Assembly: GCA_017627765.1 (NCBI GenBank) | Contig: JAGAGD010000046.1 | Location: forward strand, 44,913 to 108,912 | Source: Prevotella sp. | Lineage (GTDB): Bacteria; Bacteroidota; Bacteroidia; Bacteroidales; Bacteroidaceae | DNA length: 64,000 bases | Direction of reading: 5' to 3' | In this document: positions 34,750 through 43,992 of the stretch, piece by piece | Position numbering within the stretch: the stretch's first letter is position 1 | How the letters are laid out: every line of letters starts with the position of its first letter | Made by a program: the position numbers and the translations under genes | The notes under the pieces: generated by a model | Databases searched by the model: none | The model's input: the letters and a program-made list of their open reading frames with translations, nothing else | Told to the model about the DNA's origin: nothing

Positions 34750-37700
34750 TTAGAATCCATCCAGTTCGAAATACTCGTCGTCGACATCAAAGTCGTCGTC
34801 GTTGTTCTTCTTGTTGGAATTATTGTTGTCCTGATTTATTCCGAAGTCTTCATCGTCTGTCGCAACTCCTGTGTCTTCATCATCGAAGATGAAACCGTCA
34901 TCATCGTCATCGATAGCATAGCCATCGTCTTCGGTTGTAATATTTCCGTTGTCGGTGCTTACTTCGGTATTACTTTCTATTGCATTGTCCTCGTTGTTTG
35001 TAGCTGGTTGCGTCTCTTCGTCGAACCTATATTCATTTTCTTCGAGAGGTTCTTCTTGTGTAACAACAGGCTCGGCAGGTTTTTCCTCACTCACAACCGT
35101 CTGAGATTCTTCTGGCAGGATTGTCTCGCTTTCGCTTACTGCCTCAGCCTCAGCCTGTGGTTGTGGCTGAACTACAGGTTCATTTGGTTCAACATCTTCA
35201 CTTACAGGAACATTTGTTTCTCTTGCAGGTATGTCTACGATAGAAACATTTTCATTTTCCTCTGCATTCTCAACTACTGTTGTTTGAGTCTCCTGCTGAT
35301 TATTCTCTGTAGGTTCAGGAACAGCAATACTCTGAGTTGGAGTTTCTTCAGTGTCAGTGAAGAATTCCTCGCCATAAGTTGCACCATCTTCTATCAGTTC
35401 ACTTTCTTCCTCCTCTTCTTGTCTAGGCGATTCCTTTTCTTTTTCTACTGCGATTTCAGTTGGTTCTGTCAGCAGATAGAGATTCTCTATAGGCAGCGGA
35501 GCGAAATGCTTGTTGTAGTATTCGTCATACTCCTTATAACTGAAATTGGTGCCTAACAGCGGAAGGTTCTTGTCGCTGATTACTATGCCGCGTGCCTTCT
35601 TCAACTTTTGTGCAAGGGCTTTATTCTCATAGAGTTGTCGTGCATAGAGATGTGCTTCGTCATAGTTTTGGAATCCTGTGACAAGCATGCGGTGCAGACC
35701 TTCAAGTTCGTCTATAGTTATCTCAAAGTTACGGACAATATAGTTAGTGAAATTGAATTTAGCCAGTTCAAATAGCGTCTGATTCTCGCTTATTGAGTCT
35801 GGGTTGTAAACCAACAGGAAGGTATGGCTGACGTTTCGGTCGGCAACAAATTTTTTCACCGCAGTTGAATCACCGTTGTTTAATTCCACAGAACGACGGT
35901 CCCAAATGTCGCCAATATCGAACTTGCCGCCATGCAGTCGCTTGCCTGCTCTCACTCCATTTACAATCATACCAGCCATTTCGCTGATACGACTCTGCGG
36001 GAATTCCTTAATAATCTTCTCCATGTTCTCTACGCAGGCTGTAGCATTGCCAGAGTTGAGTTGGCTAAGTCCGCTTATGAAAATAAACTTGTCGCGGTTT
36101 GCTCCTAATGGGAAGCGGGTCTCCGATATATAACTGTTGCCTGCCACTTCGTTGTAGCGGTCGGCTTTGAATGCCTCATATGTAGCAGCATATAGCGAGT
36201 CTTCTATTTGTTCACCAAACTGTGCATTCTCCTTGAAGTAAGGATCGGCAAGCAATTTTGTCCACTTACTCTCTGGATATTTATTCTTCAGAAGTTCAAC
36301 ATAGTCATTAGCAGTAACAAACTGTTGCTTTCTTGAATATAACAGGTATAGGTGATAGTAAACCTCATCCATTTGTTCAAAGTCAGGATATTGCGAAGTC
36401 AACCTGTTGAACTGTTTCTCGCTGAGTGGCAGGTTGTCGAACTTGTCTTTGAAGATGATTCCAGAATGGAACAATCCGTCTTGTATGATAAGATTACTTG
36501 CAAGTATCTGCTCCTCAGTAAACGGAATCTGTGCAAGATAGTATTCGCGTTTGTGCGGATCGTTCTGAGCACTGTCTGCGACGTTGTTCAGTGAGTCTTG
36601 CAGAGCTTCAGCAGCTGCTATTGAGTCTAATGCCTCTTGCGACAGTTCCTCTTCGTTGTTTAGTCCTCCAACAACAGTTTTGTTCACGCGTTGCCAGTCG
36701 TCAACATTCTCGCGTTTTCCCCACTGCTTTTCAAAGGCAGCCTTACCTTGAGCAATAGCCATTTGGTTGTAGAAGTACCAGACACCATTCTGCTGCTGGT
36801 TTGCCTGTTGCTGAGGAGCATTCTGGTTTCTGCTGCCCGCTGCTCCGTTTTTTTGCATCATTTCGGCAGCTTCCTGTTCTTGCTGTGCTCGTCTTTCTTC
36901 CTTTTCTTTTTTCTTCAGGGCTTCAATAACTCTGTCAATGGCTTTGTTTCTTTCTTCTTCCGACATGTTTGCCAGTTCTTGAAGCGAGTCTTGCAGATGA
37001 ACAGCATCGGTATATGGCACCAGTTCGTCGAGCATCTTCGAGCGGTCAGACAGTTGCTTATAGTCCTTTCTTTCTTTGTCGAGCAGACCAATAGCAGTGC
37101 CATAGCATCGTTGTGCATCGCTATATTTCTCCAAATCCCAGTAGATATCGCCGAGCTTAAGAAGCAGAACACCTTTCTCTATTCCGTTTCTCGTACTCTT
37201 CTCGTTGCCCTTCTCGTAGGCAGCGATTGCCTGCATGGTATCGCGTTGTGAAAGATAGATGTTGCCTATTGCGTAGTAGACTTGGTCGAGGTAGTCTTTG
37301 TTCTTGTCAGACCAAGACATTCTTTTCAGTCGACTAATCATCTGCTTGGCATTGCGGTCAGACAATACTTCTGTCATGGCTATGCGGGCATTGAACTCAA
37401 GTTCGAAAGGCGGGTTCTGCCTTATCACGCTCTTGAATGCTTTGTAGGCATTGTCTTTTTGTCCTAACTGAGTGTAAATCTGACCGAGAAGATACCATTC
37501 GCGCGCTTTCTGCACCTTCCTCATCTCTCGCTTAATCACTTTTTTCAGATATGGAACGGCTTGCTCATAGTTACCTGTGTGGATATAATAGTCGGCAAAA
37601 GTGTAGTTCCATTCTTTTGTGGCACGCCAGTCTATAGAGTCGCGCTGCATGTTTCTTATCACATCCTCTGCATCATACACCCAGTCTTGTTCAATATAAC

Positions 37701-38244
37701 ATTTAGCCAACCACGCCCTTGCTTTGGCATAGATGGCTGGCTGTGTCTGATAGAGTCGGCTCATGTAAGAGAATGTTGCGGCTGCTTCGTCGAAAGCACC
37801 TTTATAGAACTGTGAACGTCCCATGAGCATCCACGCTTTCCACAAGAATGGATTATATTCTTTTCTGTTTAGCCATGCAATGTCGCGTGCTGTCTTGCGG
37901 CGTCGCTTTGTCCATTCTGGTTTTCGCTTGATGCTATGCAGTTTTATGGCTTTCTCACATTTCTCAATAGCACGGTCGTAGTTGCCGCTTCCAAGTTGTC
38001 GGCTGTTCTTGTTGCCCACGGTGTAGAGCGGGATAATCTCTGTGAAGTTGTCTTTGTTGCCTTTTTCTTTTTCTAAAGACGCGTCAATATAGGCTTGCGA
38101 ACCGTTGAAATATGTATTGTAGCGGGCGTTGAATGAATGCCACCATCTTGTCTGTGCTGTATTTTTTTGCGTGGAGCAGGCAGTGATAACCAAAGCGATT
38201 ATCACTGCTATTACTGCTAACGTCTTCATTCTCGTGGTTTTCAT
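34750..38244 (-). CDS. porW: PorW/SprE-type T9SS lipoprotein with TPR repeats
   Basis: 1164 residues. Lipoprotein signal (VITAC). The PorW opening TRWWHSFNARYNTYFNGSQAY (from about residue 31) is conserved, followed by many TPR-like helices (about 60-430 and 590-900), a Gln/Glu-rich linker (EEERRAQQEQEAAEMMQ; NAPQQQANQQQ) and, from about 950, a long acidic low-complexity region rich in Glu, Thr, Gln, Pro, ending in an Asp-rich tail. PorW/SprE is an essential part of T9SS in P. gingivalis and flavobacteria. The ATG five codons in (38229) is an alternative start. Confidence 0.9.
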   Translation of the reverse strand: MKTTRMKTLAVIAVIIALVITACSTQKNTAQTRWWHSFNARYNTYFNGSQAYIDASLEKEKGNKDNFTEIIPLYTVGNKNSRQLGSGNYDRAIEKCEKAIKLHSIKRKPEWTKRRRKTARDIAWLNRKEYNPFLWKAWMLMGRSQFYKGAFDEAAATFSYMSRLYQTQPAIYAKARAWLAKCYIEQDWVYDAEDVIRNMQRDSIDWRATKEWNYTFADYYIHTGNYEQAVPYLKKVIKREMRKVQKAREWYLLGQIYTQLGQKDNAYKAFKSVIRQNPPFELEFNARIAMTEVLSDRNAKQMISRLKRMSWSDKNKDYLDQVYYAIGNIYLSQRDTMQAIAAYEKGNEKSTRNGIEKGVLLLKLGDIYWDLEKYSDAQRCYGTAIGLLDKERKDYKQLSDRSKMLDELVPYTDAVHLQDSLQELANMSEEERNKAIDRVIEALKKKEKEERRAQQEQEAAEMMQKNGAAGSRNQNAPQQQANQQQNGVWYFYNQMAIAQGKAAFEKQWGKRENVDDWQRVNKTVVGGLNNEEELSQEALDSIAAAEALQDSLNNVADSAQNDPHKREYYLAQIPFTEEQILASNLIIQDGLFHSGIIFKDKFDNLPLSEKQFNRLTSQYPDFEQMDEVYYHLYLLYSRKQQFVTANDYVELLKNKYPESKWTKLLADPYFKENAQFGEQIEDSLYAATYEAFKADRYNEVAGNSYISETRFPLGANRDKFIFISGLSQLNSGNATACVENMEKIIKEFPQSRISEMAGMIVNGVRAGKRLHGGKFDIGDIWDRRSVELNNGDSTAVKKFVADRNVSHTFLLVYNPDSISENQTLFELAKFNFTNYIVRNFEITIDELEGLHRMLVTGFQNYDEAHLYARQLYENKALAQKLKKARGIVISDKNLPLLGTNFSYKEYDEYYNKHFAPLPIENLYLLTEPTEIAVEKEKESPRQEEEEESELIEDGATYGEEFFTDTEETPTQSIAVPEPTENNQQETQTTVVENAEENENVSIVDIPARETNVPVSEDVEPNEPVVQPQPQAEAEAVSESETILPEESQTVVSEEKPAEPVVTQEEPLEENEYRFDEETQPATNNEDNAIESNTEVSTDNGNITTEDDGYAIDDDDDGFIFDDEDTGVATDDEDFGINQDNNNSNKKNNDDDFDVDDEYFELDGF

Positions 38245-38320
38245 TCTTTAATAACGCAAAAACTTGCGGTTTATTGTTTAATTGAGTTGGTGATTTTTAG
38301 TTGACGAGTAAACAAATCTA

Positions 38321-38707
38321 TTATTTTTCTTCCAACATCATAATCAGTTCATCGCGCAACTGTACTGGCACTTCTATTTCGCGCAGGATTAGGCTTCTGT
38401 TCCAGTCTGCCACCTCTTCTTTTCGCATTGTAAATAAAACCTCGCGGAATTGTTCGACTTCCTCTTCCGTATACGAGTCGGCACTGCGTCCTTTGAATTC
38501 GTCAAGTTCCTCATCGTCGAAATATTCAATAGGCTTGGTGGCTGCCTCCATCATGCATTCCTGTTCACACTTCTGATTGTATCCGTCGCACGAGTCGCAC
38601 GATGGAGCAATCTGTATAGTGTCTTCTTCACTGCCATTCTTCTGAACGAAATGGGCAATCAAGGCTATCACTGCCGCAATAACTAGTAATATTATGAGAT
38701 ATTGCAT
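38321..38707 (-). CDS. Small membrane-anchored protein with Cys cluster, unknown
   Basis: 128 residues. One N-terminal helix (YLIILLVIAAVIALIAHFV), then SCDSCDGYNQKCEQECMM, five cysteines in a short stretch that could bind metal or form disulfides, then an acidic helical C-terminus. Unrecognised, but with a proper ATG and a place between porW and aroA on the same strand. Could be co-transcribed with porW (76 bp apart). Confidence 0.75.
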   Translation of the reverse strand: MQYLIILLVIAAVIALIAHFVQKNGSEEDTIQIAPSCDSCDGYNQKCEQECMMEAATKPIEYFDDEELDEFKGRSADSYTEEEVEQFREVLFTMRKEEVADWNRSLILREIEVPVQLRDELIMMLEEK

Positions 38708-38776
38708 TTATTTAATTCTTGAGTTAGAAAATGAGTTGACAAGTAAACAAGTTAACGTTAACGTTTCCGTTAATTA

Positions 38777-40030
38777 TCAATTGTCAATTATATAAGCTCC
38801 TGCCCCTTTCAAGTCGTTCCAGAAAGAAGGATAGGACTTGTTCACAACATCGGGATTGTCAATATTTATTTCCGGAATAGAAATAGATGCTGCGGCGAAA
38901 GGCATTGCCATGCGATGGTCTTTGTAAGTGCTTATCACTGGAGTTTTTTCTTTTTCGCAGCGTTCACCGTCCCAAATCAATTCACTCTCGTTTTCCTCTC
39001 TTATCACAAAGCCAAGTTTCCTTATCTCGTTCTTCAGAGCTACCAGCCTGTCGGTCTCCTTTATCTTCAGTGTTGACAATCCTGTAAACCTGAAAGGAAT
39101 ACCCAGAAGACAGCATGTTACTACAAAAGTCTGCGCAATGTCGGGCTGATTCTTAAAGTCATAGTCTAAGCGCGGCAGCGTACAGTTATGGCGTTTTAGT
39201 ACAACAACAGGTGTATCGTCGTCGTCTTTTCCAAATGTTGTCTTCACACCAAGCATTGAGAACAAGTAACGCACTACAGAGTCACCTTGACGCGAACCGT
39301 CAGTTAGTCCTTTCAGCCTAATCTCAGAGTCGGTATTAGGACATAGTGCCAGAATCTCATACCAGTAAGATGCTGCACTCCAGTCACTCTCTATAGCAAA
39401 AGTCCTTGCCTCATATTTCTTTGGCTCCACTAAGATAGTGTTCTCGCTTGTCCAGTTGGCATCTGCGCCGAAGTCGTGCATTATGTCAAGAGTCAGGTCG
39501 ATATATGGTCGTGACGTGAGATTCTCGTTAATTTTCAGTTCCATGCCTTGAGGCAGAGTAGGAGCAATGAGCAGCAGCGCTGTGATAAACTGCGAACTAA
39601 TGTTTCCGTCAATTTCAACGTGTCCGCCTTCAAGTTGCTTGCCATTAATCCTAAGTGGAGGAAAACCTTCCTTCTCAAGATATTCTATTTCTGCACCCAT
39701 TTGCCGCAGAGCATCCACCAGTGGTGCAATAGGTCGCTGACGCATACGCTCCGTACCAGTAATTATATGGCAGCCTTCTGTCACTGCCAGATAAGCCGTC
39801 ATAAATCTCATTGCTGTGCCTGCCGCATGAATGTCAATCACTTCGGGCATTTCCCTAAGTGCATCAACAATCACTTGCGTGTCGTCGCAAGTCGAAACAT
39901 TTGTCAGTATGGTCTTGTCTTGAGTCAGTGCTTTTATTATCAAAGCCCTATTGCTAATGCTCTTTGATGCAGGCAGATCTATAGTTGTGTTTATGTTTGT
40001 AGGCAGTGTGATTTTATATTGTTTCATCAT
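38777..40030 (-). CDS. aroA: 3-phosphoshikimate 1-carboxyvinyltransferase (EPSP synthase)
   Basis: 417 residues. KSISNRALI (PEP/shikimate site), AGTAMRFMTAYLA, QRPIAPLVDALRQMG, ISSQFITALLLIAP, ESDWSAASYWYE, KETDRLVAL and YKDHRMAM. Sixth step of aromatic amino acid synthesis. Two adjacent ATGs (MMKQ). A run of repeated words (GTTAACGTTAACG...) fills the short gap to the next gene. Confidence 0.96.
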   Translation of the reverse strand: MMKQYKITLPTNINTTIDLPASKSISNRALIIKALTQDKTILTNVSTCDDTQVIVDALREMPEVIDIHAAGTAMRFMTAYLAVTEGCHIITGTERMRQRPIAPLVDALRQMGAEIEYLEKEGFPPLRINGKQLEGGHVEIDGNISSQFITALLLIAPTLPQGMELKINENLTSRPYIDLTLDIMHDFGADANWTSENTILVEPKKYEARTFAIESDWSAASYWYEILALCPNTDSEIRLKGLTDGSRQGDSVVRYLFSMLGVKTTFGKDDDDTPVVVLKRHNCTLPRLDYDFKNQPDIAQTFVVTCCLLGIPFRFTGLSTLKIKETDRLVALKNEIRKLGFVIREENESELIWDGERCEKEKTPVISTYKDHRMAMPFAAASISIPEINIDNPDVVNKSYPSFWNDLKGAGAYIIDN

Positions 40031-40117
40031 GTAATTACGTTATGTAAAAAAACAGATTTCTATTCTTTGCTACAAAGTTACAATTTTTTCTCTTAAAAGA
40101 AAAAAGATGTACTAAAA

Positions 40118-40149
40118 TTTGCATAGTTCCATGTAACTTCTTACCTTTG
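40118..40149 (+). promoter_or_regulatory. tRNA-Pro promoter
   Basis: TTTG (40118-40121), 20 bp, TACCTTTG (40142-40149), 25 bp before the tRNA. Confidence 0.7.
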
Positions 40150-40174
40150 CAACGCAAAAAAATGAAAGCATAAT

Positions 40175-40247
40175 CGGGATTTGGCGCAGTTGGTAGCGCA
40201 CACGTCTGGGGGGCGCGAGGTCGCTGGTTCGAGTCCAGTAATCCCGA
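40175..40247 (+). tRNA. tRNA-Pro (GGG)
   Basis: Acceptor CGGGATT/AATCCCG; D-stem GCGC/GCGC; loop CTGGGGG with anticodon GGG; T-arm CTGGTTCGAGTCCAG. The anticodon stem CACGT/GCGCG has an A-C mismatch at 28-42. CCA not encoded. Confidence 0.93.
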
Positions 40248-40254
40248 CATAATT

Positions 40255-40294
40255 AAAAAATCCAAACAGCCGAAATGGCTGTTTGGATTTTTTT
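40255..40294 (+). terminator. tRNA-Pro terminator
   Basis: 13-bp stem (40259-40271 with 40277-40289) then TTTTT. Confidence 0.9.
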
Positions 40295-40676
40295 GATACT
40301 TGAGGGTTTCTTCTTATTATTTTAATATTATCTTGAAATACTATCTGGCAGAGAAGGGGCACCTTGCCAGGGTATTCACTACATGACTTCATTGGCATCC
40401 GAGGGTGCGGATTTGCCGTACCAAGCGGTTGCTGAGCGGAAACGCTTTCAGCGTTATACAGCTGAAAAAGTATGCTTATCCTTACACTCTATGATTTTTG
40501 TTTAACCTCTACCAACCTATTCATTGTAAGTAAAAATTGCAAAAGAAAGGCTTTGCTAAACAAATTGACTCTCTTGAACCCACCTTCAGGGACATGTTTT
40601 CTGAAAATGAAAAGAATAAGCCAAAAATATTTCATAAATTTTTATTTAGTTATTTTATAATCTGACAAAAAGACTG
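40295..40676. other. Spacer between tRNA-Pro and umuD
   Basis: No credible ORF. A GC-rich stretch (about 40345-40470) contains AACGCTTTCAGCGTT (40441-40455), a short palindrome. Nothing I can name. Confidence 0.4.
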
Positions 40677-40684
40677 TAATTTTG
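40677..40684 (+). promoter_or_regulatory. -7 box for umuDC
   Basis: TAATTTTG, 27 bp before the umuD ATG. No clear SOS operator can be read; the Bacteroidetes LexA site is not one I can score by eye. Confidence 0.5.
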
Positions 40685-40710
40685 TAGACATATTTCATTT
40701 TCTTTACTAC

Positions 40711-41148
40711 ATGGCGCAGATACAAATTATAAACGGACTGTTCAAGAATGAACTGGAACTGCAACTCGCACCCGGCATAAAGGCTGGTTTTCCATCGCCT
40801 GCCGACGACTATATTCACGACGGACTAGACTTCAACCGCGACCTTATCCGTCACCCTGAAGCAACTTTCTATGGACGTATCAATGGCGACTCCATGAAGG
40901 ACTTAGGCATCAACAATGGCGACATTGCAGTCATCGACCGCAGTCTCGACCCGCAGCAAGGCGATATTGTCGTAGGGTTTCTTAATGGTGAGTTTACCAT
41001 TAAGACTATCGACCTTACCCATAAGGAAGAAGGCTACATAGAGTTGCAGCCTGCCAACAACAAGTATCATCCCATTCGTGTTGACGGCAGCGATACCTTC
41101 GAAGTGTGGGGCGTCGTTATATGGACTATTAAAAACTGGAGGAAATAA
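40711..41148 (+). CDS. umuD: UmuD/LexA-type S24 self-cleaving protein
   Basis: 145 residues. Cleavage site KAG-FPSPADDY (A25-G26), nucleophile Ser61 in NGDSMKDLGI, catalytic Lys98 in EFTIKTI. Processed UmuD' assembles with UmuC into DNA polymerase V for translesion synthesis. Followed by umuC after 172 bp, in the same direction. No HTH domain, so it is not LexA itself. Confidence 0.93.
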   Translation: MAQIQIINGLFKNELELQLAPGIKAGFPSPADDYIHDGLDFNRDLIRHPEATFYGRINGDSMKDLGINNGDIAVIDRSLDPQQGDIVVGFLNGEFTIKTIDLTHKEEGYIELQPANNKYHPIRVDGSDTFEVWGVVIWTIKNWRK

Positions 41149-41320
41149 ATAATTCAAGTTTAGCAAGTGCTCTTGCTTATTTAGTAATAAGAACCAGGGG
41201 CGTAAGGTCATAAGATGAACTTAGCACTATGCCACAAGCGTAGAATGATTACCTTAAAACCTCAAAACTAAGCAACCTAAAGCCTTAAACCTTACAAAAC
41301 TGAAAGATGAGAAGATTAGA

Positions 41321-42619
41321 ATGTACGGCATAATAGACTGTGATAACTGCTACGTATCGTGTGAGCGCGTGTTTCGTCCCGACCTCAACGGTAAGCCAGT
41401 TGTTGTTCTTAGCAACAACGACGGTTGCGTCGTGGCACGTTCAAAGGAGGCAAAGCAAATGGGCATAAAGGCAGGAACGCCTTATTATCAGCTTGCCACT
41501 CTTTTCCCAAACAGCAAGATTGCCGTATTTTCATCCAACTATGAACTGTATGGCGAACTGACGAGCCGTGTTGTTAGGATAATTAGTAAAGAAGCACCCT
41601 CTTATTTCCGCTATTCCATTGACGAGTGCTTTGTAAATCTCACAGGAATGGAACAGTCGTCGCTGAAACAATGGGGCGAGAATCTGCACAAGAAGATAAA
41701 GAAGTATGTGGGCATGCCCGTAAGCATAGGCATTGCTCCCAACAAGACGCTTGCTAAAGTGGCAAGCCATTTTGCAAAGAAATATATTGGTTATCGTCAT
41801 TGTTGCTGCATTGACACTGACGAAAAGCGCATGAAGGCACTAAAACTGTTCCCTATAGAAAAAGTGTGGGGCATAGGCAGAAGGTATGCAGCTAAACTCC
41901 AGGCACTTGGCATAAGAACGGCTTACGATCTTGCTAAGGCTAACGGTGACTGGCTAAGGCTTACTTTCAATAATATTACACTGCAACGCACATGGCGCGA
42001 ACTGCGTGGCGAAAACTGCGTGCCCGACGAAAATCTTGCGACAAGCAAGAAAAGCATTTGCACCAGTCGCAGTTTCAACGGAATGATAGGCGACTACGAG
42101 TCGTTACGAACTCATGTTTCTAATTATGCTGCACGCTGTGCCGAAAAACTAAGAAAGCAGAATAGCGTTGCTTCCATTGTCGGTGTGTTTATTCACACAA
42201 ATGCCTTTCGCAACGACCTGCCGCAGTATGCCGACTTCCATGAGGTCAGGTTGCTTACGCCCACCAACTCTACAATCTCTATTGTTCAGGCTGCAAACAG
42301 CGCACTGCATGAAATATTCAAGTCTAACTACAGATATAAGAAAGCGGGTGTTATAGTTATGGGTATTGCTCCAAACTCACCTATACAGCAAGACTTTTTC
42401 GACATTGATGCGGAACAGTTGGAAAAGATGAAACGCCTTGACAAGGTTGTTGACAGAATAAACAAGACTAACGGCACCGAAACCATTGTTCTCGGCTCAC
42501 AGCAATACCATCAGAAAAACAGCAATGGCAAGGCAGAGGTGTTTGCCAACGTGATGCGCCACGACTTCAGAAGCGGCAATCCGACAACGCGATGGAGCGA
42601 CATAATCACATTGAAATAG
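41321..42619 (+). CDS. umuC: Y-family DNA polymerase UmuC
   Basis: 432 residues. Catalytic motifs GIIDCDNCYVSCERVF and YSIDECFVNLTG (metal-binding Asp/Glu), then CVVARSKEAKQMG, HhH-like KVWGIGRRYAAKLQALGI and a little-finger domain. Pairs with umuD upstream. The umuD-umuC gap contains degenerate AAAACCT-like words. Confidence 0.95.
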   Translation: MYGIIDCDNCYVSCERVFRPDLNGKPVVVLSNNDGCVVARSKEAKQMGIKAGTPYYQLATLFPNSKIAVFSSNYELYGELTSRVVRIISKEAPSYFRYSIDECFVNLTGMEQSSLKQWGENLHKKIKKYVGMPVSIGIAPNKTLAKVASHFAKKYIGYRHCCCIDTDEKRMKALKLFPIEKVWGIGRRYAAKLQALGIRTAYDLAKANGDWLRLTFNNITLQRTWRELRGENCVPDENLATSKKSICTSRSFNGMIGDYESLRTHVSNYAARCAEKLRKQNSVASIVGVFIHTNAFRNDLPQYADFHEVRLLTPTNSTISIVQAANSALHEIFKSNYRYKKAGVIVMGIAPNSPIQQDFFDIDAEQLEKMKRLDKVVDRINKTNGTETIVLGSQQYHQKNSNGKAEVFANVMRHDFRSGNPTTRWSDIITLK

Positions 42620-42687
42620 TCTTTAACCCTACAACAATCTTTCTTTGTCAATAAAGCATTCGTTAACTGCAAATAATCTACTTTAGT

Positions 42688-42719
42688 CTTGTACTATTCA
42701 ACTTAAAAACATAACTTTG
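42688..42719 (+). promoter_or_regulatory. Promoter of the 42.8 kb membrane protein gene
   Basis: CTTG, 20 bp, TAACTTTG (42712-42719). Confidence 0.5.
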
Positions 42720-42779
42720 CAGAACAAATCATTAAAGGTATACATAAAACTAACCAACCACTAAACAAAAGACATTGAT

Positions 42780-43643
42780 ATGACAGACAAGAAACTCTAT
42801 TGGACTCGTACCATCAGTTCATTTCTTTTTGTTCTTTTCATGATGCCGCTAGGACATGCATTTATGATTATCATGGAGCATCTGCTTCAACCTCCGGCAC
42901 TCCACTATGCTGGATTTCTGCTAGGCTTTGCAGGACTTGCCATAGTCATAACAGGTGTATTTGTGAAAGGAGATACCCGCCAGACCATTTTCGGGCTAAT
43001 CGGCGGACTGCTTTTCTGGACAGGCTGGGTGGAATTTCTATTTCTCTACTATGCACGCCGCTATGGGGTACAGCCCGAAATAGTTAATGGCGAAGTCGTT
43101 ACAAAGCCCGAATATCTTATTCTACCTGCCACTTTCGGACTATGGGCTATGGTAATGACACTATATCTGTTTGGTGCTCAGACAGGCTGCAACTTCATCA
43201 ACTGGTGGCAGCGCCGCTTGTTTGGCAAGTGCAAGCACGAGATTGTGGCTCACCCTATAACGCGCCATACATCAATAGTTGCATTCATGGAACTAAACAT
43301 GATACTCTGGACATCCTATCTTCTGCTGATGTTCTGCTACGACAGCCGTTTCTTAGGCGACCATCATCCCATAACCTATCTTGTGGGTGCTATTTGCCTG
43401 GCAGGTTCCATCTATATCTTCAGAATGCAGTTGCGCAGAAAGTCGTGGGGAGCAAACATCCGCATGGCAATAGCAACAGTAATAGTGTTCTGGACACCAG
43501 TAGAGATTCTCGGCAGAATAAACTTTTTCACCGAAGTATGGGTGCAGCCATTAAAATATAGTGGAATTATGATAGCCATAGCAGTAGCTTTCATAGTTCT
43601 ATCCGCCATTCTTGTGATGAAAAGCAAGCGTGAAAATAAGTAG
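42780..43643 (+). CDS. Polytopic membrane protein, unknown
   Basis: 287 residues, 7-8 hydrophobic segments (for example SSFLFVLFMMPLGHAFMII, YAGFLLGFAGLAIVITGVF, GLIGGLLFWTGWVEFLFLYY). A conserved-looking histidine/tryptophan pattern on the second loop. I do not recognise the family. Own promoter; tRNA-Leu lies convergent downstream. Confidence 0.75.
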   Translation: MTDKKLYWTRTISSFLFVLFMMPLGHAFMIIMEHLLQPPALHYAGFLLGFAGLAIVITGVFVKGDTRQTIFGLIGGLLFWTGWVEFLFLYYARRYGVQPEIVNGEVVTKPEYLILPATFGLWAMVMTLYLFGAQTGCNFINWWQRRLFGKCKHEIVAHPITRHTSIVAFMELNMILWTSYLLLMFCYDSRFLGDHHPITYLVGAICLAGSIYIFRMQLRRKSWGANIRMAIATVIVFWTPVEILGRINFFTEVWVQPLKYSGIMIAIAVAFIVLSAILVMKSKRENK

Positions 43644-43707
43644 AAGGTGGCTGAACTGAGAAAAAAAATACCAGAACTCTCTGGAGGAAAGTAAATATTA
43701 GGAAAAC

Positions 43708-43756
43708 AAGAAAGCAACTTACCATGATATGTTAGTCATGATAAGTTGCTTTCTTA
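43708..43756. terminator. Shared terminator between the 42.8 kb gene and tRNA-Leu
   Basis: 14-bp stem AAGAAAGCAACTTA/TAAGTTGCTTTCTT (43708-43721, 43742-43755) with an inner CATGA/TCATG pairing; 3 bp from the tRNA end. Confidence 0.85.
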
Positions 43757-43758
43757 TG

Positions 43759-43840
43759 TGCGCCTGATAGGACTCGAACCTACACGTCGCGGGACACTAG
43801 ATCCTAAGTCTAGCGCGTCTACCAATTCCGCCACAGGCGC
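43759..43840 (-). tRNA. tRNA-Leu (TAG)
   Basis: 82 nt with long variable arm. Acceptor GCGCCTG/CAGGCGC, anticodon stem CTAGA/TCTAG around loop CTTAGGA (anticodon TAG), T-loop GGTTCGAGTCC. Discriminator A, no encoded CCA. Confidence 0.95.
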
Positions 43841-43918
43841 GTTTATTCTTCTTCATTGAATGATAAAAAGAACACCCGTCTTTCGCCTCAAGTATATCCC
43901 TAATTTGAAAGACGGGTG

Positions 43919-43926
43919 CAAAGGTA
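43919..43926 (-). promoter_or_regulatory. -7 box upstream of tRNA-Leu
   Basis: TACCTTTG on the minus strand, immediately followed by a 12-bp inverted repeat (43873-43884 and 43907-43918). Confidence 0.5.
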
Positions 43927-43992
43927 ATGAATTAAGACTTAAGATTTGATATTTAAGAATTAAAAAATATTAAATGTTATGATTTATCTTAA

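Noticed and set aside
40345-40470. Additional RNA gene in the GC-rich stretch before umuD
   Set aside because: Only one short palindrome; no cloverleaf, promoter or terminator found.
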